A stretch of 64,000 nucleotides of DNA from an uncultured Roseobacter sp. (GTDB taxonomy: Bacteria > Pseudomonadota > Alphaproteobacteria > Rhodobacterales > Rhodobacteraceae). Shown here one piece after another: positions 43,940 to 53,832 of this stretch. Position 1 is the first letter of the stretch; each line of letters opens with the position of its first letter. The stretch spans positions 620,001 to 684,000 of the forward strand of contig NZ_CANLYL010000001.1 of NCBI RefSeq assembly GCF_947495275.1, given 5' to 3'. A program made the position numbers and the translations under genes. The notes under the pieces are model-generated. The model had not been told where the DNA came from. It saw only the letters and a list, made by a program, of their open reading frames with translations, and did not search any database.

Positions 43940-45412
43940 GTGGCGCGTGCGATCATGATTCAGGGAACCGGCAGCAATGTCGGCAAGTCCATCATCGTGG
44001 CAGGGCTTGTGCGCGCCTATACGCATCGGGGTCTTTCGGTACGTCCTTTCAAACCGCAGAATATGTCGAACAATGCCGCCGTGACCTCGGATGGTGGGGA
44101 AATTGGCCGTGCACAGGCACTTCAGGCACGCGCGGCAGGCGTTGCGCCCCATACGGATATGAACCCAGTATTGCTCAAACCGCAGTCCAACACGGGTGCC
44201 CAGATCGTCGTTCAGGGACAGGTGCGCGGCGTTCAGGAAGCGGGCGACTTCGGCAAACACAAAGACGCCCTGATGCCACATGTTCTGGAAAGTTTCACAC
44301 GTCTTTCCGAGCAATGCGACCTGGTGATCGTGGAAGGCGCTGGCAGCCCGGCAGAGACAAACCTGCGCGCCCGCGACATTGCCAACATGGGATTTGCGCA
44401 GGCCGCCGATGTGCCGGTGGTTCTGATGGGTGACATCGACCGTGGCGGCGTGATCGCACAGGTGGTGGGCACGCAGGCGGTTCTCGATAATGCGGATAAC
44501 GCGCGGATCAAAGCCTTTGCAATCAACAAGTTCCGTGGAGATGTCAGGCTGTTTGACAAGGGGCGCGATGATATCCGTCTGCGCACCGGATGGCCCTGTC
44601 TGGGTGTGATCCCCTGGTTTGGCGATGCCCACAGGTTGCCCGCCGAAGACGTCGCGGACCTTCCTGCGCGATCTCAATCCGGGGGGTCGGGGCTAAAAAT
44701 CGTGGTGCCGCAATTGCCGCGCATCTCAAATTTTGACGACCTTGATCCGCTTGCCGCAGAACCCACGGTCGATCTGCAAATCATCGCGCGCGGAACCCCC
44801 CTTCCCGCCGATGCCGATGTGGTCATGCTGATTGGCAGCAAGGCCACGCTCGCCGATCTGGCAGCCTTGCGCGCGGAAGGCTGGGACGTTGATATCGCCG
44901 CCCATATTCGACGCGGCGGTCACGTGCTGGGCCTGTGCGGCGGGTACCAGATGCTGGGGCAAAGCATCTCCGATCCCGAAGGCCTCGAAGGCACCCCTGG
45001 GACCGCCCAAGGGCTCGGCCATCTGGAGGTCGATACGGTTTTGACACCCCGAAAAACACTGACGATCAGCAATGGCACACATCTTGCCAGCGGCGCGGAT
45101 CTGAACGGCTATGAAATCCATATGGGGCAAACCACGGGACCCGACTGCGCCCGCCCGTGGCTCAGCCTTGAGGGCTCCCCGCAGGGCGCCGGTTCCGCGG
45201 ATGGCAAGATCAAAGCCTGTTACCTGCACGGCATTTTCAGTTCCGACAAGTTTCGCAAAGCCTGGATGTCGGAATTTGGTGCAGTCTCACATATCGCGCA
45301 TGATCAGCTTGTGGAGGCAACGCTTGATGACCTGGCCGCGCACCTGGAACAGCATCTCGATCTGGACATGTTGCTCAAACTGGCTGAAATTCCGGCCCGG
45401 GTAGATGCCTAG
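43940..45412 (+). CDS. cobQ: Cobyric acid synthase
   Basis: The 490-aa enzyme amidates adenosylcobyrinic a,c-diamide side chains in cobalamin synthesis. The N-terminal ATP-binding domain has GTGSNVGKS (residues 9-17), LRPFKPQN-type [16 protein letters not shown] and [12 protein letters not shown]. The C-terminal class I glutamine amidotransferase has its Cys near 333 in [14 protein letters not shown] and the His in [10 protein letters not shown]. The start is GTG at 43940. No other cob gene or cobalamin riboswitch was seen nearby. Confidence 0.94.
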   Translation: MARAIMIQGTGSNVGKSIIVAGLVRAYTHRGLSVRPFKPQNMSNNAAVTSDGGEIGRAQALQARAAGVAPHTDMNPVLLKPQSNTGAQIVVQGQVRGVQEAGDFGKHKDALMPHVLESFTRLSEQCDLVIVEGAGSPAETNLRARDIANMGFAQAADVPVVLMGDIDRGGVIAQVVGTQAVLDNADNARIKAFAINKFRGDVRLFDKGRDDIRLRTGWPCLGVIPWFGDAHRLPAEDVADLPARSQSGGSGLKIVVPQLPRISNFDDLDPLAAEPTVDLQIIARGTPLPADADVVMLIGSKATLADLAALRAEGWDVDIAAHIRRGGHVLGLCGGYQMLGQSISDPEGLEGTPGTAQGLGHLEVDTVLTPRKTLTISNGTHLASGADLNGYEIHMGQTTGPDCARPWLSLEGSPQGAGSADGKIKACYLHGIFSSDKFRKAWMSEFGAVSHIAHDQLVEATLDDLAAHLEQHLDLDMLLKLAEIPARVDA

Positions 45413-45427
45413 AAGAATTTTGGAAGA

Positions 45428-46189
45428 TTATTCCAACTCTTTCGCTGCAAGTGCCCGATGAATCTCTCGCCTCACAAGCTTACGTACGTTGCGCGTAATC
45501 CGCTCTCCAAGTGCACCCTGTAATTCCGACCGCACAATGTCCGACACCAGATCGCGCAGGGCCTGTTCGTCAAGAAGCTGCTCGCGATCCGGCCCGTCAC
45601 CTGCATCAGCAGAATTGTCGCCGGCCTGCGTTTCGACAGGTACCGGCGCGCCTGTCGCATCCAGTTCCACACTGTCCTGCCACGCCATTGCCTGCGATTG
45701 CGTGCCGGAATAGTCATCCCGGCTGTTGCCGTCGGGCTCCCATTGGTCAGAAGTGCGCGCGATCGCGGTTTCCAACGCCGCAATCTTTGCGGTTAGTGCC
45801 TCGATCCGCGAGGCTTTGCCGCCTGACCGACCCGTGGCTTCACCATCATTCAACGGGTTCGGCAGAGGCGGAAGAGCATCGTCAGCCGCACCAGTGATTG
45901 TCGCCTCACTGACTTCTTCGGCGTTCGAATGGGATGGCGTCTCATCAGCTACATCCGCGGCCCCGTCATGCCCTTTCGGCGTATCCGGTTGGTCGGCGGC
46001 GTCTATCGCATGCTCAGGCTGCAAACGCAGCACACCCTCGGGCGCCACCCGCAAATTCGGCGACAGTATCAGACGATCTGATGCTTGCGGATCTGAAGCC
46101 CCAGAAGCGGGGCGCTTGTTGTCACTTACCAGCCGACGAATGGACGACAACACGTCCTCAACATCGGCGTTTGAAACCGGCTCTGTCAT
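45428..46189 (-). CDS. PopZ-like (DUF2497-like) protein with disordered acidic centre
   Basis: The 253-aa protein has a short N-terminal helix (ADVEDVLSSIRRLVSDN, residues 8-24), a long low-complexity acidic/Pro/Ala middle, and a C-terminal helical region (LRDLVSDIVRSELQGALG, RITRNVRKLVRREIHRAL). This three-part plan and the EEILASIRRI-like leader match PopZ, the alphaproteobacterial polar-organising protein that self-assembles via its C-terminus and recruits partners via its N-terminal helix. Identity is weak and the WLD/LP segment of PopZ is missing, so the call is tentative. Confidence 0.6.
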   Translation of the reverse strand: MTEPVSNADVEDVLSSIRRLVSDNKRPASGASDPQASDRLILSPNLRVAPEGVLRLQPEHAIDAADQPDTPKGHDGAADVADETPSHSNAEEVSEATITGAADDALPPLPNPLNDGEATGRSGGKASRIEALTAKIAALETAIARTSDQWEPDGNSRDDYSGTQSQAMAWQDSVELDATGAPVPVETQAGDNSADAGDGPDREQLLDEQALRDLVSDIVRSELQGALGERITRNVRKLVRREIHRALAAKELE

Positions 46190-46259
46190 TTTTTTACCAC
46201 TCTTGCCCGATCACAAGTCTAGCGCTCATGACCGTATCGCACAATGGGTGGCACGAGGG

Positions 46260-47702
46260 CTATTTCTTTTGCAATGACCTCAGAACCCGATCGAGTTTCT
46301 GCCCTTGAGCCGAAGAAGGCACCGGCGCATCTTTGACCAGATCATAATAGGCATTCGGATCGTAAACCTGCACCCCAAGTGCGAGATCCTTGGCCGTCAG
46401 GCGCCCGGTGGCCTGCAAGACTGCGTAGGCAGCAATGTACACATTAGCCTGCGCCGAAATACGCGATGTTTCCGCGTCCAGAAGTTCCTGTTCTGCATCC
46501 AGCACGTCCAGCGTGGTACGCGCGCCCAGTGTTGCTTCCTCCCGCACACCTTCAAAGGCGATCCGTGCGGCGCGAATACGTTCTTCGCTGGCCTGCAAAC
46601 TGGCCTGCTGCGAAGTTAGCGACGCATATGCATTACCCACGTTCTGTGAAACGGTCTTGCGCACCTCAAGCAAATTGCCGCGCTGCGCATCACGCGATGC
46701 CATGGCCGAGCGAATGCCCGATGACAATCCCCCGCCCTGATAGATCGGACCGGTCAGCTGGATGCCCACGGTGCCGGAGCGGGAGTAGTCGCTGTTGCCA
46801 AAATCTTCTGTGAGGTTCAATGAACCCACGGCAGATACCGTCGGGTTCAGTGCCGCCTTGGCCCGTAATATGTTCAATTCGGTGACCGCCACCTGATGCT
46901 GAGCGGCCCGCAGATCCGGGTGGGTCTGAACCGCCAGAGATCGGGCATTTTCCAGATTGTTGTCGATCCGCGGCAAAGACGGCGGGGGGGACAGCTGGCC
47001 GGGCGTTCTGCCAACCACGTTACGATATTCTTCCGTTGCCTGCAGCAAATCGCCCTGAGCGGTTGCCAGACCGCTGCGCGCTTCTGCCAGGCTCGATTCC
47101 GCCTGCGCAACATCCGTACGCGTAACTTCACCAACCTCGAACCGGTCCTGAGCCGCGCGCAATTCCTGGGTCAGCAGACGCAGGTTGTTCTGCCGCAGGG
47201 AAACGAACTCTCTGGTGGACACAACGTTGAGATAAGCCGTCACCGCGCGCAGCAACACAGATTGCTCGATACTGATCAACTGCTGACGCGTTGCCAGAAC
47301 CGTTTCTTTCGCCGCTTCTTTGCCCAATCCCGTGGCACCGCCGTCATATAGCAACAGCGACGCTGAAAGCCCGATGGTCCCTGTCGTGGCCTCGAGATTA
47401 GTGGTTGTATTAAACCCCGTGGCAGTCTGTGACCGGCGATCCCCAAAATCCCGCGCGATGCTGGCGTTGTAGTTCAGGATTGGCCTCAGGGCCGCAACGG
47501 CCGCCGCGACATCTTCATCCGCTGCCCGCAGCAAAGCGCGGTTCTGATCCAGCAAGCCGCTTGTCTTGTAGGCACCCACGAGCGCATCAGCGAGTGTTTC
47601 CGCCCGAACGCCCTGCCCGGTGAAAACGACAATCATGCCCACCGACATTGCCACACCGCGGAGCAATTTTCGCACTCCGGTCTTTTTTTCTGTTCCCACC
47701 AT
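46260..47702 (-). CDS. TolC-family outer-membrane efflux protein
   Basis: The 480-aa protein has a signal peptide ending TGQGVRA-ETL, then two OEP repeats of long helices. Typical TolC segments are VLLRAVTAYLNVVSTREFVS, GEVTRTDVAQAESSLAEAR, QLTGPIYQGGG and GARTTLDVLDAEQELLDAE. TolC channels form trimers through the outer membrane for RND, MFS and type I export. The ATG at 47702 follows GAGGCG; an ATG at 47717 is possible. It lies 47 nt after the Pcm-like gene, the usual roseobacter pair. Confidence 0.93.
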   Translation of the reverse strand: MVGTEKKTGVRKLLRGVAMSVGMIVVFTGQGVRAETLADALVGAYKTSGLLDQNRALLRAADEDVAAAVAALRPILNYNASIARDFGDRRSQTATGFNTTTNLEATTGTIGLSASLLLYDGGATGLGKEAAKETVLATRQQLISIEQSVLLRAVTAYLNVVSTREFVSLRQNNLRLLTQELRAAQDRFEVGEVTRTDVAQAESSLAEARSGLATAQGDLLQATEEYRNVVGRTPGQLSPPPSLPRIDNNLENARSLAVQTHPDLRAAQHQVAVTELNILRAKAALNPTVSAVGSLNLTEDFGNSDYSRSGTVGIQLTGPIYQGGGLSSGIRSAMASRDAQRGNLLEVRKTVSQNVGNAYASLTSQQASLQASEERIRAARIAFEGVREEATLGARTTLDVLDAEQELLDAETSRISAQANVYIAAYAVLQATGRLTAKDLALGVQVYDPNAYYDLVKDAPVPSSAQGQKLDRVLRSLQKK

Positions 47703-47749
47703 AACAATGCGCCTCATTTTGTTCGCTTCAGTTCTGCCAACTGAAGCTT

Positions 47750-48403
47750 TTAGAATTCGAATGCCTGTTCCCGCGTAAACCCTGCCAGTACCGGTGCGCC
47801 GGCGTTGAATGACCGGCGCCATGAAATCTCGCCTTCGCGCTTGTAACCGACCCGGACCTCACCCAACGCCCCATCCATGAACAGGCAGGCCACACGCCCC
47901 CCTTCCTTGATCTGATCCTGCAATCCGAGCGGCAGTTCCTCAACACCGCCCTGCACGATCATCACGTCATAGGGCCCATGTTGGGGGGCACCTTCGGTCA
48001 GCGGAGCCATATGCACAACAACATTGTCAACACCAGCCTCGGCCAGCGCATCCTGCGCCTCTGCCGAGAGGCTTTCGCTCTCTTCAACCGCGACGACAGC
48101 CTCGGACATATGTGCAATCACCGCAGAGGAATACCCCATGGCCGCACCGATATCGACCACCATTTCGTCCCGTGAGATATCGAGCGCGTCCAGCATCTTG
48201 GCCAGCGTCCGCGGTTCGAGCAGCACCCGGCCTTCACCCAGGTCCAGGTTTTCCCCCATATACGCGGCTTCGCGCTTTGCAGCCGGCACAAAATCCTCGC
48301 GCTGGATGGTGAGCATCGCATCGATGATGGGAAACTTGGTGACGTCAGAAGGTCTGACCTGTGTATCTACCATCATCGTACGGCGGGCGGCGAAATTGGT
48401 CAT
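47750..48403 (-). CDS. Protein-L-isoaspartate O-methyltransferase-like protein
   Basis: The 217-aa SAM-dependent methyltransferase-fold protein has VRPSDVTKFPIIDAML, REDFVPAAKREAAYMGENL, EPRTLAKMLDAL and the SAM motif VVDIGAAMGYSSAVIA. This matches the Pcm-like group found upstream of tolC in alphaproteobacteria. The catalytic Ser/Thr of true Pcm (around the 'isqP' loop) is not obvious, so repair activity is uncertain. It is probably cotranscribed with tolC. Confidence 0.85.
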   Translation of the reverse strand: MTNFAARRTMMVDTQVRPSDVTKFPIIDAMLTIQREDFVPAAKREAAYMGENLDLGEGRVLLEPRTLAKMLDALDISRDEMVVDIGAAMGYSSAVIAHMSEAVVAVEESESLSAEAQDALAEAGVDNVVVHMAPLTEGAPQHGPYDVMIVQGGVEELPLGLQDQIKEGGRVACLFMDGALGEVRVGYKREGEISWRRSFNAGAPVLAGFTREQAFEF

Positions 48404-48549
48404 TCGGCTAAACTCATCCGTTCAGTTACCATTTCGTCAGATGTGACACATTCAAATGCCTGCGGCAACGCTCATGGGAGGGATTTTGCCAATCTATGGC
48501 TCTTGCAGCACGCAAACTTATCAGATAGCACATCGCTCACACCATGCGC

Positions 48550-48623
48550 GGCGAGTTGGCGGAGTGGTGACGCAGCGGATTGCAAATCCGTGTACACCGG
48601 TTCGATTCCGGTACTCGCCTCCA
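48550..48623 (+). tRNA. tRNA-Cys (anticodon GCA)
   Basis: The 74-nt gene folds as a cloverleaf. The acceptor arms are GGCGAGT and ACTCGCC, the anticodon loop has GCA in ATTGCAAAT, the T-loop is GGTTCGATTCC, and CCA is encoded at 48621-48623. Confidence 0.97.
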
Positions 48624-48982
48624 TTTAAAATCAGCAACTTAGCGTGCGTCACAGTATGGGTAGAAACGATCTCCACCCACATATCCACCCATTCATGTTC
48701 TGTGTTTGTTTTGCTTCGGCGTGCAATGCTGAACCCGTGCACTCTTCGATGTGAACCAAGCCAACCGCGCGCAAACCACTGTATTTGCGGGAGCAAGACG
48801 AGATCACTCTATCGGTGCTTTAGAACACCATATCCGAGACCGGCTAGATCGAATACCTTTTCAAAGCAGTAGACGCGACGCATGGGGGTGCTGAAAAGTG
48901 TCGACTGGATCGTCCCTTGGTCAACTTTTGGTCATGGCACAAGCACGCCGGTCAAGCCAATTTACGCGGGCCGCAGGCAGGG
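48624..48982. other. Gene-free region downstream of tRNA-Cys
   Basis: This 359-nt stretch between tRNA-Cys and ptsP is visibly more A+T-rich than its surroundings and shows no convincing coding sequence, SD or RNA fold. Its place beside a tRNA 3' end would fit a scar of an excised integrative element, but I see no duplicated tRNA end or integrase fragment. Confidence 0.5.
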
Positions 48983-51226
48983 TCAGTTCTGGTTGCGCAG
49001 CCATTCCATGATTGAGGGGCGCACCGACATTTCGCCGCGATGACGTGCGTCAACAATCACTTTTCGAACTTCCTCGAGGTTACTGCGCCTGAGCAGGCTT
49101 TTGACCGGACCAATCGACGCTGGACGCATGGACAGGCTGCGCAACCCGATGGCCGCCAGGCATAGCGCTTCAACCGGGCGGCCGGCATCTTCGCCGCAAA
49201 ATGACAGGGCGGTTCCCGTCGCATCGCAACGTTCCACAATCCGTTCCAGAAAGCTCAGGAAGGAAACGTTCAGCGTATCGTAACGGCGGCGCACGCGTTC
49301 GTTTTCACGGTCAGCGGCAAAGAAGAATTGTTTGAGGTCGTTGCCGCCAATCGACAGGAAATCAACTTCTTCGAAAAACTTCGCCGGGGCAAAGGCCAGG
49401 CTGGGCGTTTCCAGCATAGCTCCGACTTCGATGGTCTCCGGCAATACATGGCCCAGACGTTTTTCCGCCGCGAGCGTCTTTTCCATTAGCTTGCGGGCCT
49501 CGCGGTACTCTTCGAACTGCGCCACGAAGGGGAACATCACCGTCAGCGGGCGTCCGTCAGCAGCCCGGATCAACGCCTGCAACTGCATCCGCATGATCCC
49601 CGGCTTGTCCAGCCCCACCCGAATGGCGCGCCAGCCCAGTGCCGGGTTGGGCTCATCATTCGGCTTCATGTAGGGCAGCACCTTGTCGGACCCGATATCC
49701 AGCGTGCGAAACACCACGCGCTTGCCCTGGGCCGCATCCAGCACGCGTTCATAAAGCGCCACCAGCTCTGACCGGCGCGGCATCTGGTCGCGCACCAGAA
49801 ACTGCAGTTCCGTCCGGAAAAGCCCCACACCCTCCGCGCCCGAATTCTGCAGAGACGGCAAATCGGCCATTAGGCCCGCATTCATCTGCAAGGACAAGAC
49901 AGCGCCGTCCTGCGTCTCAGCGGGTTTGTGCCGGATCGAGGCATAGCGTTCCTGCGCCGCCGCCAACATGGCAATCTTGTCGCGGAAGGCGGTGACGACG
50001 TTGTCATCCGGTCGCAGGTGCACGATCCCCTGCTCGCCATCGACCATGATGTGATCCCCGTTGAGCGCCTCGGTCGTGACCCGGTTGGCGTGCACCACAA
50101 GGGGGATGGCGAGCGCACGTGCTACAATCGCCGCGTGGCTGCCAACCGAACCCTGTTCCAGCACAATCCCCTTGAGCCCGCGCCCGTATTCCAGCAATTC
50201 AGCCGGGCCAATATTGCGGGCAATCAGGATCGGATCGGCAGGCATCTCGGCACCGGTATCGGCCCCCTGCCCGGTCAGAATGCGCAGCAGCCGGTTGCTG
50301 AGGTCATCAAGATCGCTCAGCCTTTCGCGCAGATAGTTATCGGTGACTTGCCCCATGCGGGCGCGCGCCAGCGACTGCTCTTTCTCCACGGCCGCTTCGG
50401 CGGAGAGCCCATTGGCGATATCCTCCTCCATCCGGCGCATCCAGCCTTTGGAATTGGCGAACATCCGGTAGGCTTCCAGCACCTGCAACTGGTCCTTGTC
50501 CTGATTTCCGGCGATTTCCAGCATCTTGTCGACACCCACACGCAAATCTTCGATCGCCTCGTTCAGGCGTTCCAGCTCGCGCTGCGGATCATCCGCAATC
50601 GGATTTGTCACCACAACGCGCGGCTCATGCAGCCAGACATGGCCTTCGGCGGCCCCCTCCTGACCCACGGTGCCCTTGAACATCACCGGTTGCTGGTGCC
50701 GGGCGGACATGGCTGCCCCTTCGCCCACGAAAGCACCAAGCTCCGTCATTTCCGCCAGGACCATCGCCACGACTTCCAGCGCATAGACCTCATCGGCGGA
50801 ATAGGCGCGCGCAGATTTCGACTGCACCACCAGCACACCCAGAACCTCGCCCAACCGCTGCACCGGCACGCCCAGGAAACTGGAGAATATCTCCTCCCCG
50901 GTCTCCGGCATATAGCGGAAACCCCTCGCCTGCGGCGCATCCGGGGTGTTGACGACCTGGCGTTTCTTGGCGACCTGGCCCACCAACCCTTCGCCCAGTT
51001 TCATGCGCGTCTGGTGCACCGCATCGGGGTTCAACCCTTCGGTCGCGCAAAGCTCCAGCGTATCCTCATCCCGGAACAGGTAGATCGAGCAGACCTCGCA
51101 GCCCATGCTGTCACCGATCAGGTGGGTGATCTTGTTGAGGCGCGCCTGCCCTTCGACATCGCCCGCCATGGCATCCCGCAGCCGCCCCAGCAGCTTGCGC
51201 GATCCGGTCTCCAGACGTTCAGCCAC
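48983..51226 (-). CDS. ptsP: Phosphoenolpyruvate-protein phosphotransferase, nitrogen PTS (EI-Ntr)
   Basis: The 747-aa protein has an N-terminal GAF domain (about residues 20-165; CEVCSIYLFRDEDTLELCAT and FLGVPVQRLGEVLGVLVVQ), then an enzyme I module. The phospho-accepting His lies in EQGSVGSHAAIVARALAIP. The PEP-binding barrel has FRTELQFLVRDQMP, SIGGNDLKQFFFAADREN and LSFCGEDAGRP with the acid/base Cys. EI-Ntr starts the PtsP-NPr-EIIA regulatory phosphorelay. The GTG at 51226 follows GGAGGG. It lies 47 nt after lysC on the same strand. Confidence 0.95.
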   Translation of the reverse strand: MAERLETGSRKLLGRLRDAMAGDVEGQARLNKITHLIGDSMGCEVCSIYLFRDEDTLELCATEGLNPDAVHQTRMKLGEGLVGQVAKKRQVVNTPDAPQARGFRYMPETGEEIFSSFLGVPVQRLGEVLGVLVVQSKSARAYSADEVYALEVVAMVLAEMTELGAFVGEGAAMSARHQQPVMFKGTVGQEGAAEGHVWLHEPRVVVTNPIADDPQRELERLNEAIEDLRVGVDKMLEIAGNQDKDQLQVLEAYRMFANSKGWMRRMEEDIANGLSAEAAVEKEQSLARARMGQVTDNYLRERLSDLDDLSNRLLRILTGQGADTGAEMPADPILIARNIGPAELLEYGRGLKGIVLEQGSVGSHAAIVARALAIPLVVHANRVTTEALNGDHIMVDGEQGIVHLRPDDNVVTAFRDKIAMLAAAQERYASIRHKPAETQDGAVLSLQMNAGLMADLPSLQNSGAEGVGLFRTELQFLVRDQMPRRSELVALYERVLDAAQGKRVVFRTLDIGSDKVLPYMKPNDEPNPALGWRAIRVGLDKPGIMRMQLQALIRAADGRPLTVMFPFVAQFEEYREARKLMEKTLAAEKRLGHVLPETIEVGAMLETPSLAFAPAKFFEEVDFLSIGGNDLKQFFFAADRENERVRRRYDTLNVSFLSFLERIVERCDATGTALSFCGEDAGRPVEALCLAAIGLRSLSMRPASIGPVKSLLRRSNLEEVRKVIVDARHRGEMSVRPSIMEWLRNQN

Positions 51227-51273
51227 GCGTGCTTCCCTCCCTAGAAAGACACCCGCCCCCGATCAGACGGGGA

Positions 51274-52512
51274 TCAGGCGGCTTTTTCCAGCTCGAAAGC
51301 ATCATGCAGCGCCTGCACCGCAAGTTCCATGTATTTCCGGTCAATCAGCACCGAAATCTTGATCTCCGATGTCGTAATGACCTGAATGTTGATGCCTTCG
51401 GCACTCAACACCTCAAACATCTTCGCCGCAACACCAGTGTGGCTGCGCATACCGATCCCCACAACCGAGACTTTGGCCACATCCCTGTCGGCAATCACCT
51501 CCTGATAGTTGATGATGCCATCTGTCTTGGCGTCTTCAACAGCCTTTTGCGCGCGCGCCACCTGATCGGTCGGGCAGGACCAGGTCATATCCGTGCGCCC
51601 CTCTTCCGCGATGTTCTGCACGATCATGTCCACATTCACGCCGCCATCGCTGAGGGCCGTGAAAATCTTGGCCGCGATCCCGGGACGGTCGGCAACAGAG
51701 ACAAGGGTCATCTTCGCCTCGTCACGCGAAAAGGCCACACCGGCCACCACATTGCTTTCCATGATTTCCTCCTCGTCGCACACCAGCGTGCCTGCGTCGT
51801 CAGATTGCTCTTCGAAACTGCTCAAAACCCGCAGCTTCACCTTGTATCTCATCGCCAGTTCCACCGACCGCGTCTGCAAGACCTTGGCCCCCAGGGAGGC
51901 CAGTTCCAGCATCTCCTCAAACGCGATCCTGTCCAGCTTGCGCGCCTTGGCGGAAACCCGCGGATCAGTGGTGTAAACACCGTCCACATCCGTGTAGATG
52001 TCGCAGCGCTCGGCGTTGAAGGCCGCCGCAAAGGCCACCGCCGTGGTATCCGATCCACCCCGTCCCAGCGTCGTGATCCGCCCCTCCGGGCTCACGCCCT
52101 GAAATCCCGCAACCACGGCGACTTTCATGCCTTCGGCAAACTTCGCCATGATGTTCTCGGGCGGAATATCCTCGATCCGCGCGGCAGAATGCGCAGAGGT
52201 CGTCTGCACCGGCACCTGCCATCCCTGCCAACTGCGCGCGGGCACGTCCATTTCCTGCAAGGTCAGCGCCATCAGACCGGCGGTGACATTCTCCCCCGAC
52301 GACACAACCGCATCATATTCGCGGGCATCAAACAACGGCGAAGTCTCACCCACCCAGCCCACCAGCTCATTGGTCTTGCCCGACATAGCAGAGACGATGA
52401 CGATCACGTCATAGCCCTTCGCAACCTCCACGCCCACGCGTTTTGCCGCGCGGCGAATCCGGTCCAGCGTGGCAACGGAAGTGCCCCCAAATTTCATCAC
52501 CAGAACAGGCAT
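51274..52512 (-). CDS. lysC: Aspartate kinase
   Basis: The 412-aa enzyme phosphorylates aspartate, the first step to lysine, threonine and methionine. It begins VLVMKFGGTSVATLDRI. Conserved segments are VSAMSGKTNELVGW, GFQGVSPEGRITTLGRGGSD and YTDVDGVYTTDPR. Two C-terminal ACT domains (VSVADRPGIAAKIFTAL and VGIGMRSHTGVAAKMFEVL) provide feedback control. The length is the class norm. It heads a lysC-ptsP unit. Confidence 0.96.
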   Translation of the reverse strand: MPVLVMKFGGTSVATLDRIRRAAKRVGVEVAKGYDVIVIVSAMSGKTNELVGWVGETSPLFDAREYDAVVSSGENVTAGLMALTLQEMDVPARSWQGWQVPVQTTSAHSAARIEDIPPENIMAKFAEGMKVAVVAGFQGVSPEGRITTLGRGGSDTTAVAFAAAFNAERCDIYTDVDGVYTTDPRVSAKARKLDRIAFEEMLELASLGAKVLQTRSVELAMRYKVKLRVLSSFEEQSDDAGTLVCDEEEIMESNVVAGVAFSRDEAKMTLVSVADRPGIAAKIFTALSDGGVNVDMIVQNIAEEGRTDMTWSCPTDQVARAQKAVEDAKTDGIINYQEVIADRDVAKVSVVGIGMRSHTGVAAKMFEVLSAEGINIQVITTSEIKISVLIDRKYMELAVQALHDAFELEKAA

Positions 52513-52687
52513 GTCTTGTCCCCTGCATCAATCGCGGCGGGTGTACGCGCTCATGCCCGGAACCACAAGGCTTCGCAAAAGCAACTTATTTTGAAATCCT
52601 CACGAGCCTGCGCCAGACCAGCTGCGGGACGCAGCTGACAGCATCGCGTGGCGGCGCCAGCCGCCGCATTTTGACAAGAGCTCCGGC

Positions 52688-53323
52688 TCAATAGGGGTGG
52701 ACACGTCCGTCCCAGGTCAAAAACGCGCCAGTGCTAGCCATGTCCAGCGCATCAAAACGCGTCAACAGGCCCGATACCGCCTGATCGACCGTGATGTCGG
52801 CTCCCTCGCCCCCCATATCCGTCACCACCCAGCCCGGATGATAGATGCCCACTGCGATGCCATCCGGGCGCAGATCCGCCGCCAGATTGCGGCCCACATT
52901 CAAAACGGCGGCTTTTGAGGCGCGGTAGATGTAGCTGCCGCCCGGCGCACGTTCATGGGACGCCATTTGCGAAGAGATGATCGCGATCTTGCCGGACGCC
53001 GCGCGTAGGTTTGGCAACAGCGACTGGACGGTCAGGAACACGCCCGTGACATTGGTGGCAAAGCTCCGCGCCCAGAGATCTGCGCCAAACCCGGTGTCCA
53101 GCGCGTCGCCTTTGTCCAGATACACGCCCGCATTGCAGATCAGCAAATCAACCGGCGCATCTGCCAATGATCTGGCGAAATCAGCCTGACTTTCGGGCGA
53201 GGTAACATCCAGCACATGCGGCCCGTCGCGCGTCGTTCCCACAACTTCTTCACCCCGGTCCCGGTAGGCCTCGGCCATGCCTGCACCAATGCCGCGGCTG
53301 GCCCCGGTAATCACGATTTTCAT
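52688..53323 (-). CDS. Short-chain dehydrogenase/reductase
   Basis: The 211-aa Rossmann enzyme has the cofactor motif VITGASRGIGAGMAEAYRDR (TGxxxGIG), the NAG-type LLICNAGVYLDKG and the catalytic Ser with the YxxxK pair in GSYIYRASKAAVLNVGRNL. The substrate is unknown. The ATG at 53323 starts the Rossmann strand. It lies 4 nt after the DUF1178 gene and is likely cotranscribed with it. Confidence 0.88.
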   Translation of the reverse strand: MKIVITGASRGIGAGMAEAYRDRGEEVVGTTRDGPHVLDVTSPESQADFARSLADAPVDLLICNAGVYLDKGDALDTGFGADLWARSFATNVTGVFLTVQSLLPNLRAASGKIAIISSQMASHERAPGGSYIYRASKAAVLNVGRNLAADLRPDGIAVGIYHPGWVVTDMGGEGADITVDQAVSGLLTRFDALDMASTGAFLTWDGRVHPY

Positions 53324-53327
53324 GAGG

Positions 53328-53753
53328 TCAGTTTGCCTTTCGGTTGGGCAGAAACGGCAGAGGTGCGACCGGGATGCCTTCGTCAATCAGGGCCTTGGCT
53401 TCAGCCCCGTTGGCTTCGCCGTAAATGGCACGCTCGGGCGTACTTCCCAGATACATAGAGCGCGCTTCTTCGGCGAATTTCGGGCCCACGTAGTCCGCGT
53501 TTTCTTCCACATGACGGCGCATCTCGGCCAGCGCTTTTTCTTGATCGCTGCGGGTCTGGGTCAGGGGTTTTTCCGACACCACTTCGGCAGAACTCGACAC
53601 GCGCGGGGCCATCACCGCCTTGGTCACCTCCTCGCTGCCGCAAATCGCGCAAGACAGATGACCGGCCTTGTCCAGAGCGTCAAAAGCCGACGCCGACTGG
53701 AACCAGCTGTCAAACCCGTGCCCTTTGTCACATTTGAGCGCGTATTGGATCAT
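53328..53753 (-). CDS. DUF1178 family zinc-ribbon-like protein
   Basis: The 141-aa protein starts MIQYALKCDKGHGFDSWFQS. It has a CxxxH and CxxC pattern (KCDKGH, LSCAICGSEEVTKAVMAPRV), then a helical RRHVEENADYVGPKFAEEAR and the conserved RAIYGEANGAEAKAL. These define DUF1178, of unknown function. The cysteines probably bind zinc. Confidence 0.88.
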   Translation of the reverse strand: MIQYALKCDKGHGFDSWFQSASAFDALDKAGHLSCAICGSEEVTKAVMAPRVSSSAEVVSEKPLTQTRSDQEKALAEMRRHVEENADYVGPKFAEEARSMYLGSTPERAIYGEANGAEAKALIDEGIPVAPLPFLPNRKAN

Positions 53754-53832
53754 GGTGCGCAAAATATCCCGCTGCCGTTAACATTTGATTATGAAATGGG
53801 GCTTTCCAACTGCCACGTCAAGCAAGTCGGTT

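Noticed and set aside
48521-48796. 91-aa frame antisense to tRNA-Cys with EYRNRTGVHGFAIRCVT
   Set aside because: It is the translation of the tRNA complement, a common spurious protein; no SD or independent support.
49928-51244. 438-aa frame opposite ptsP, and 469-aa frame opposite lysC (51229-52638)
   Set aside because: Both are shadows of strongly recognisable genes and are rich in His/Arg/Pro as expected of antisense frames.
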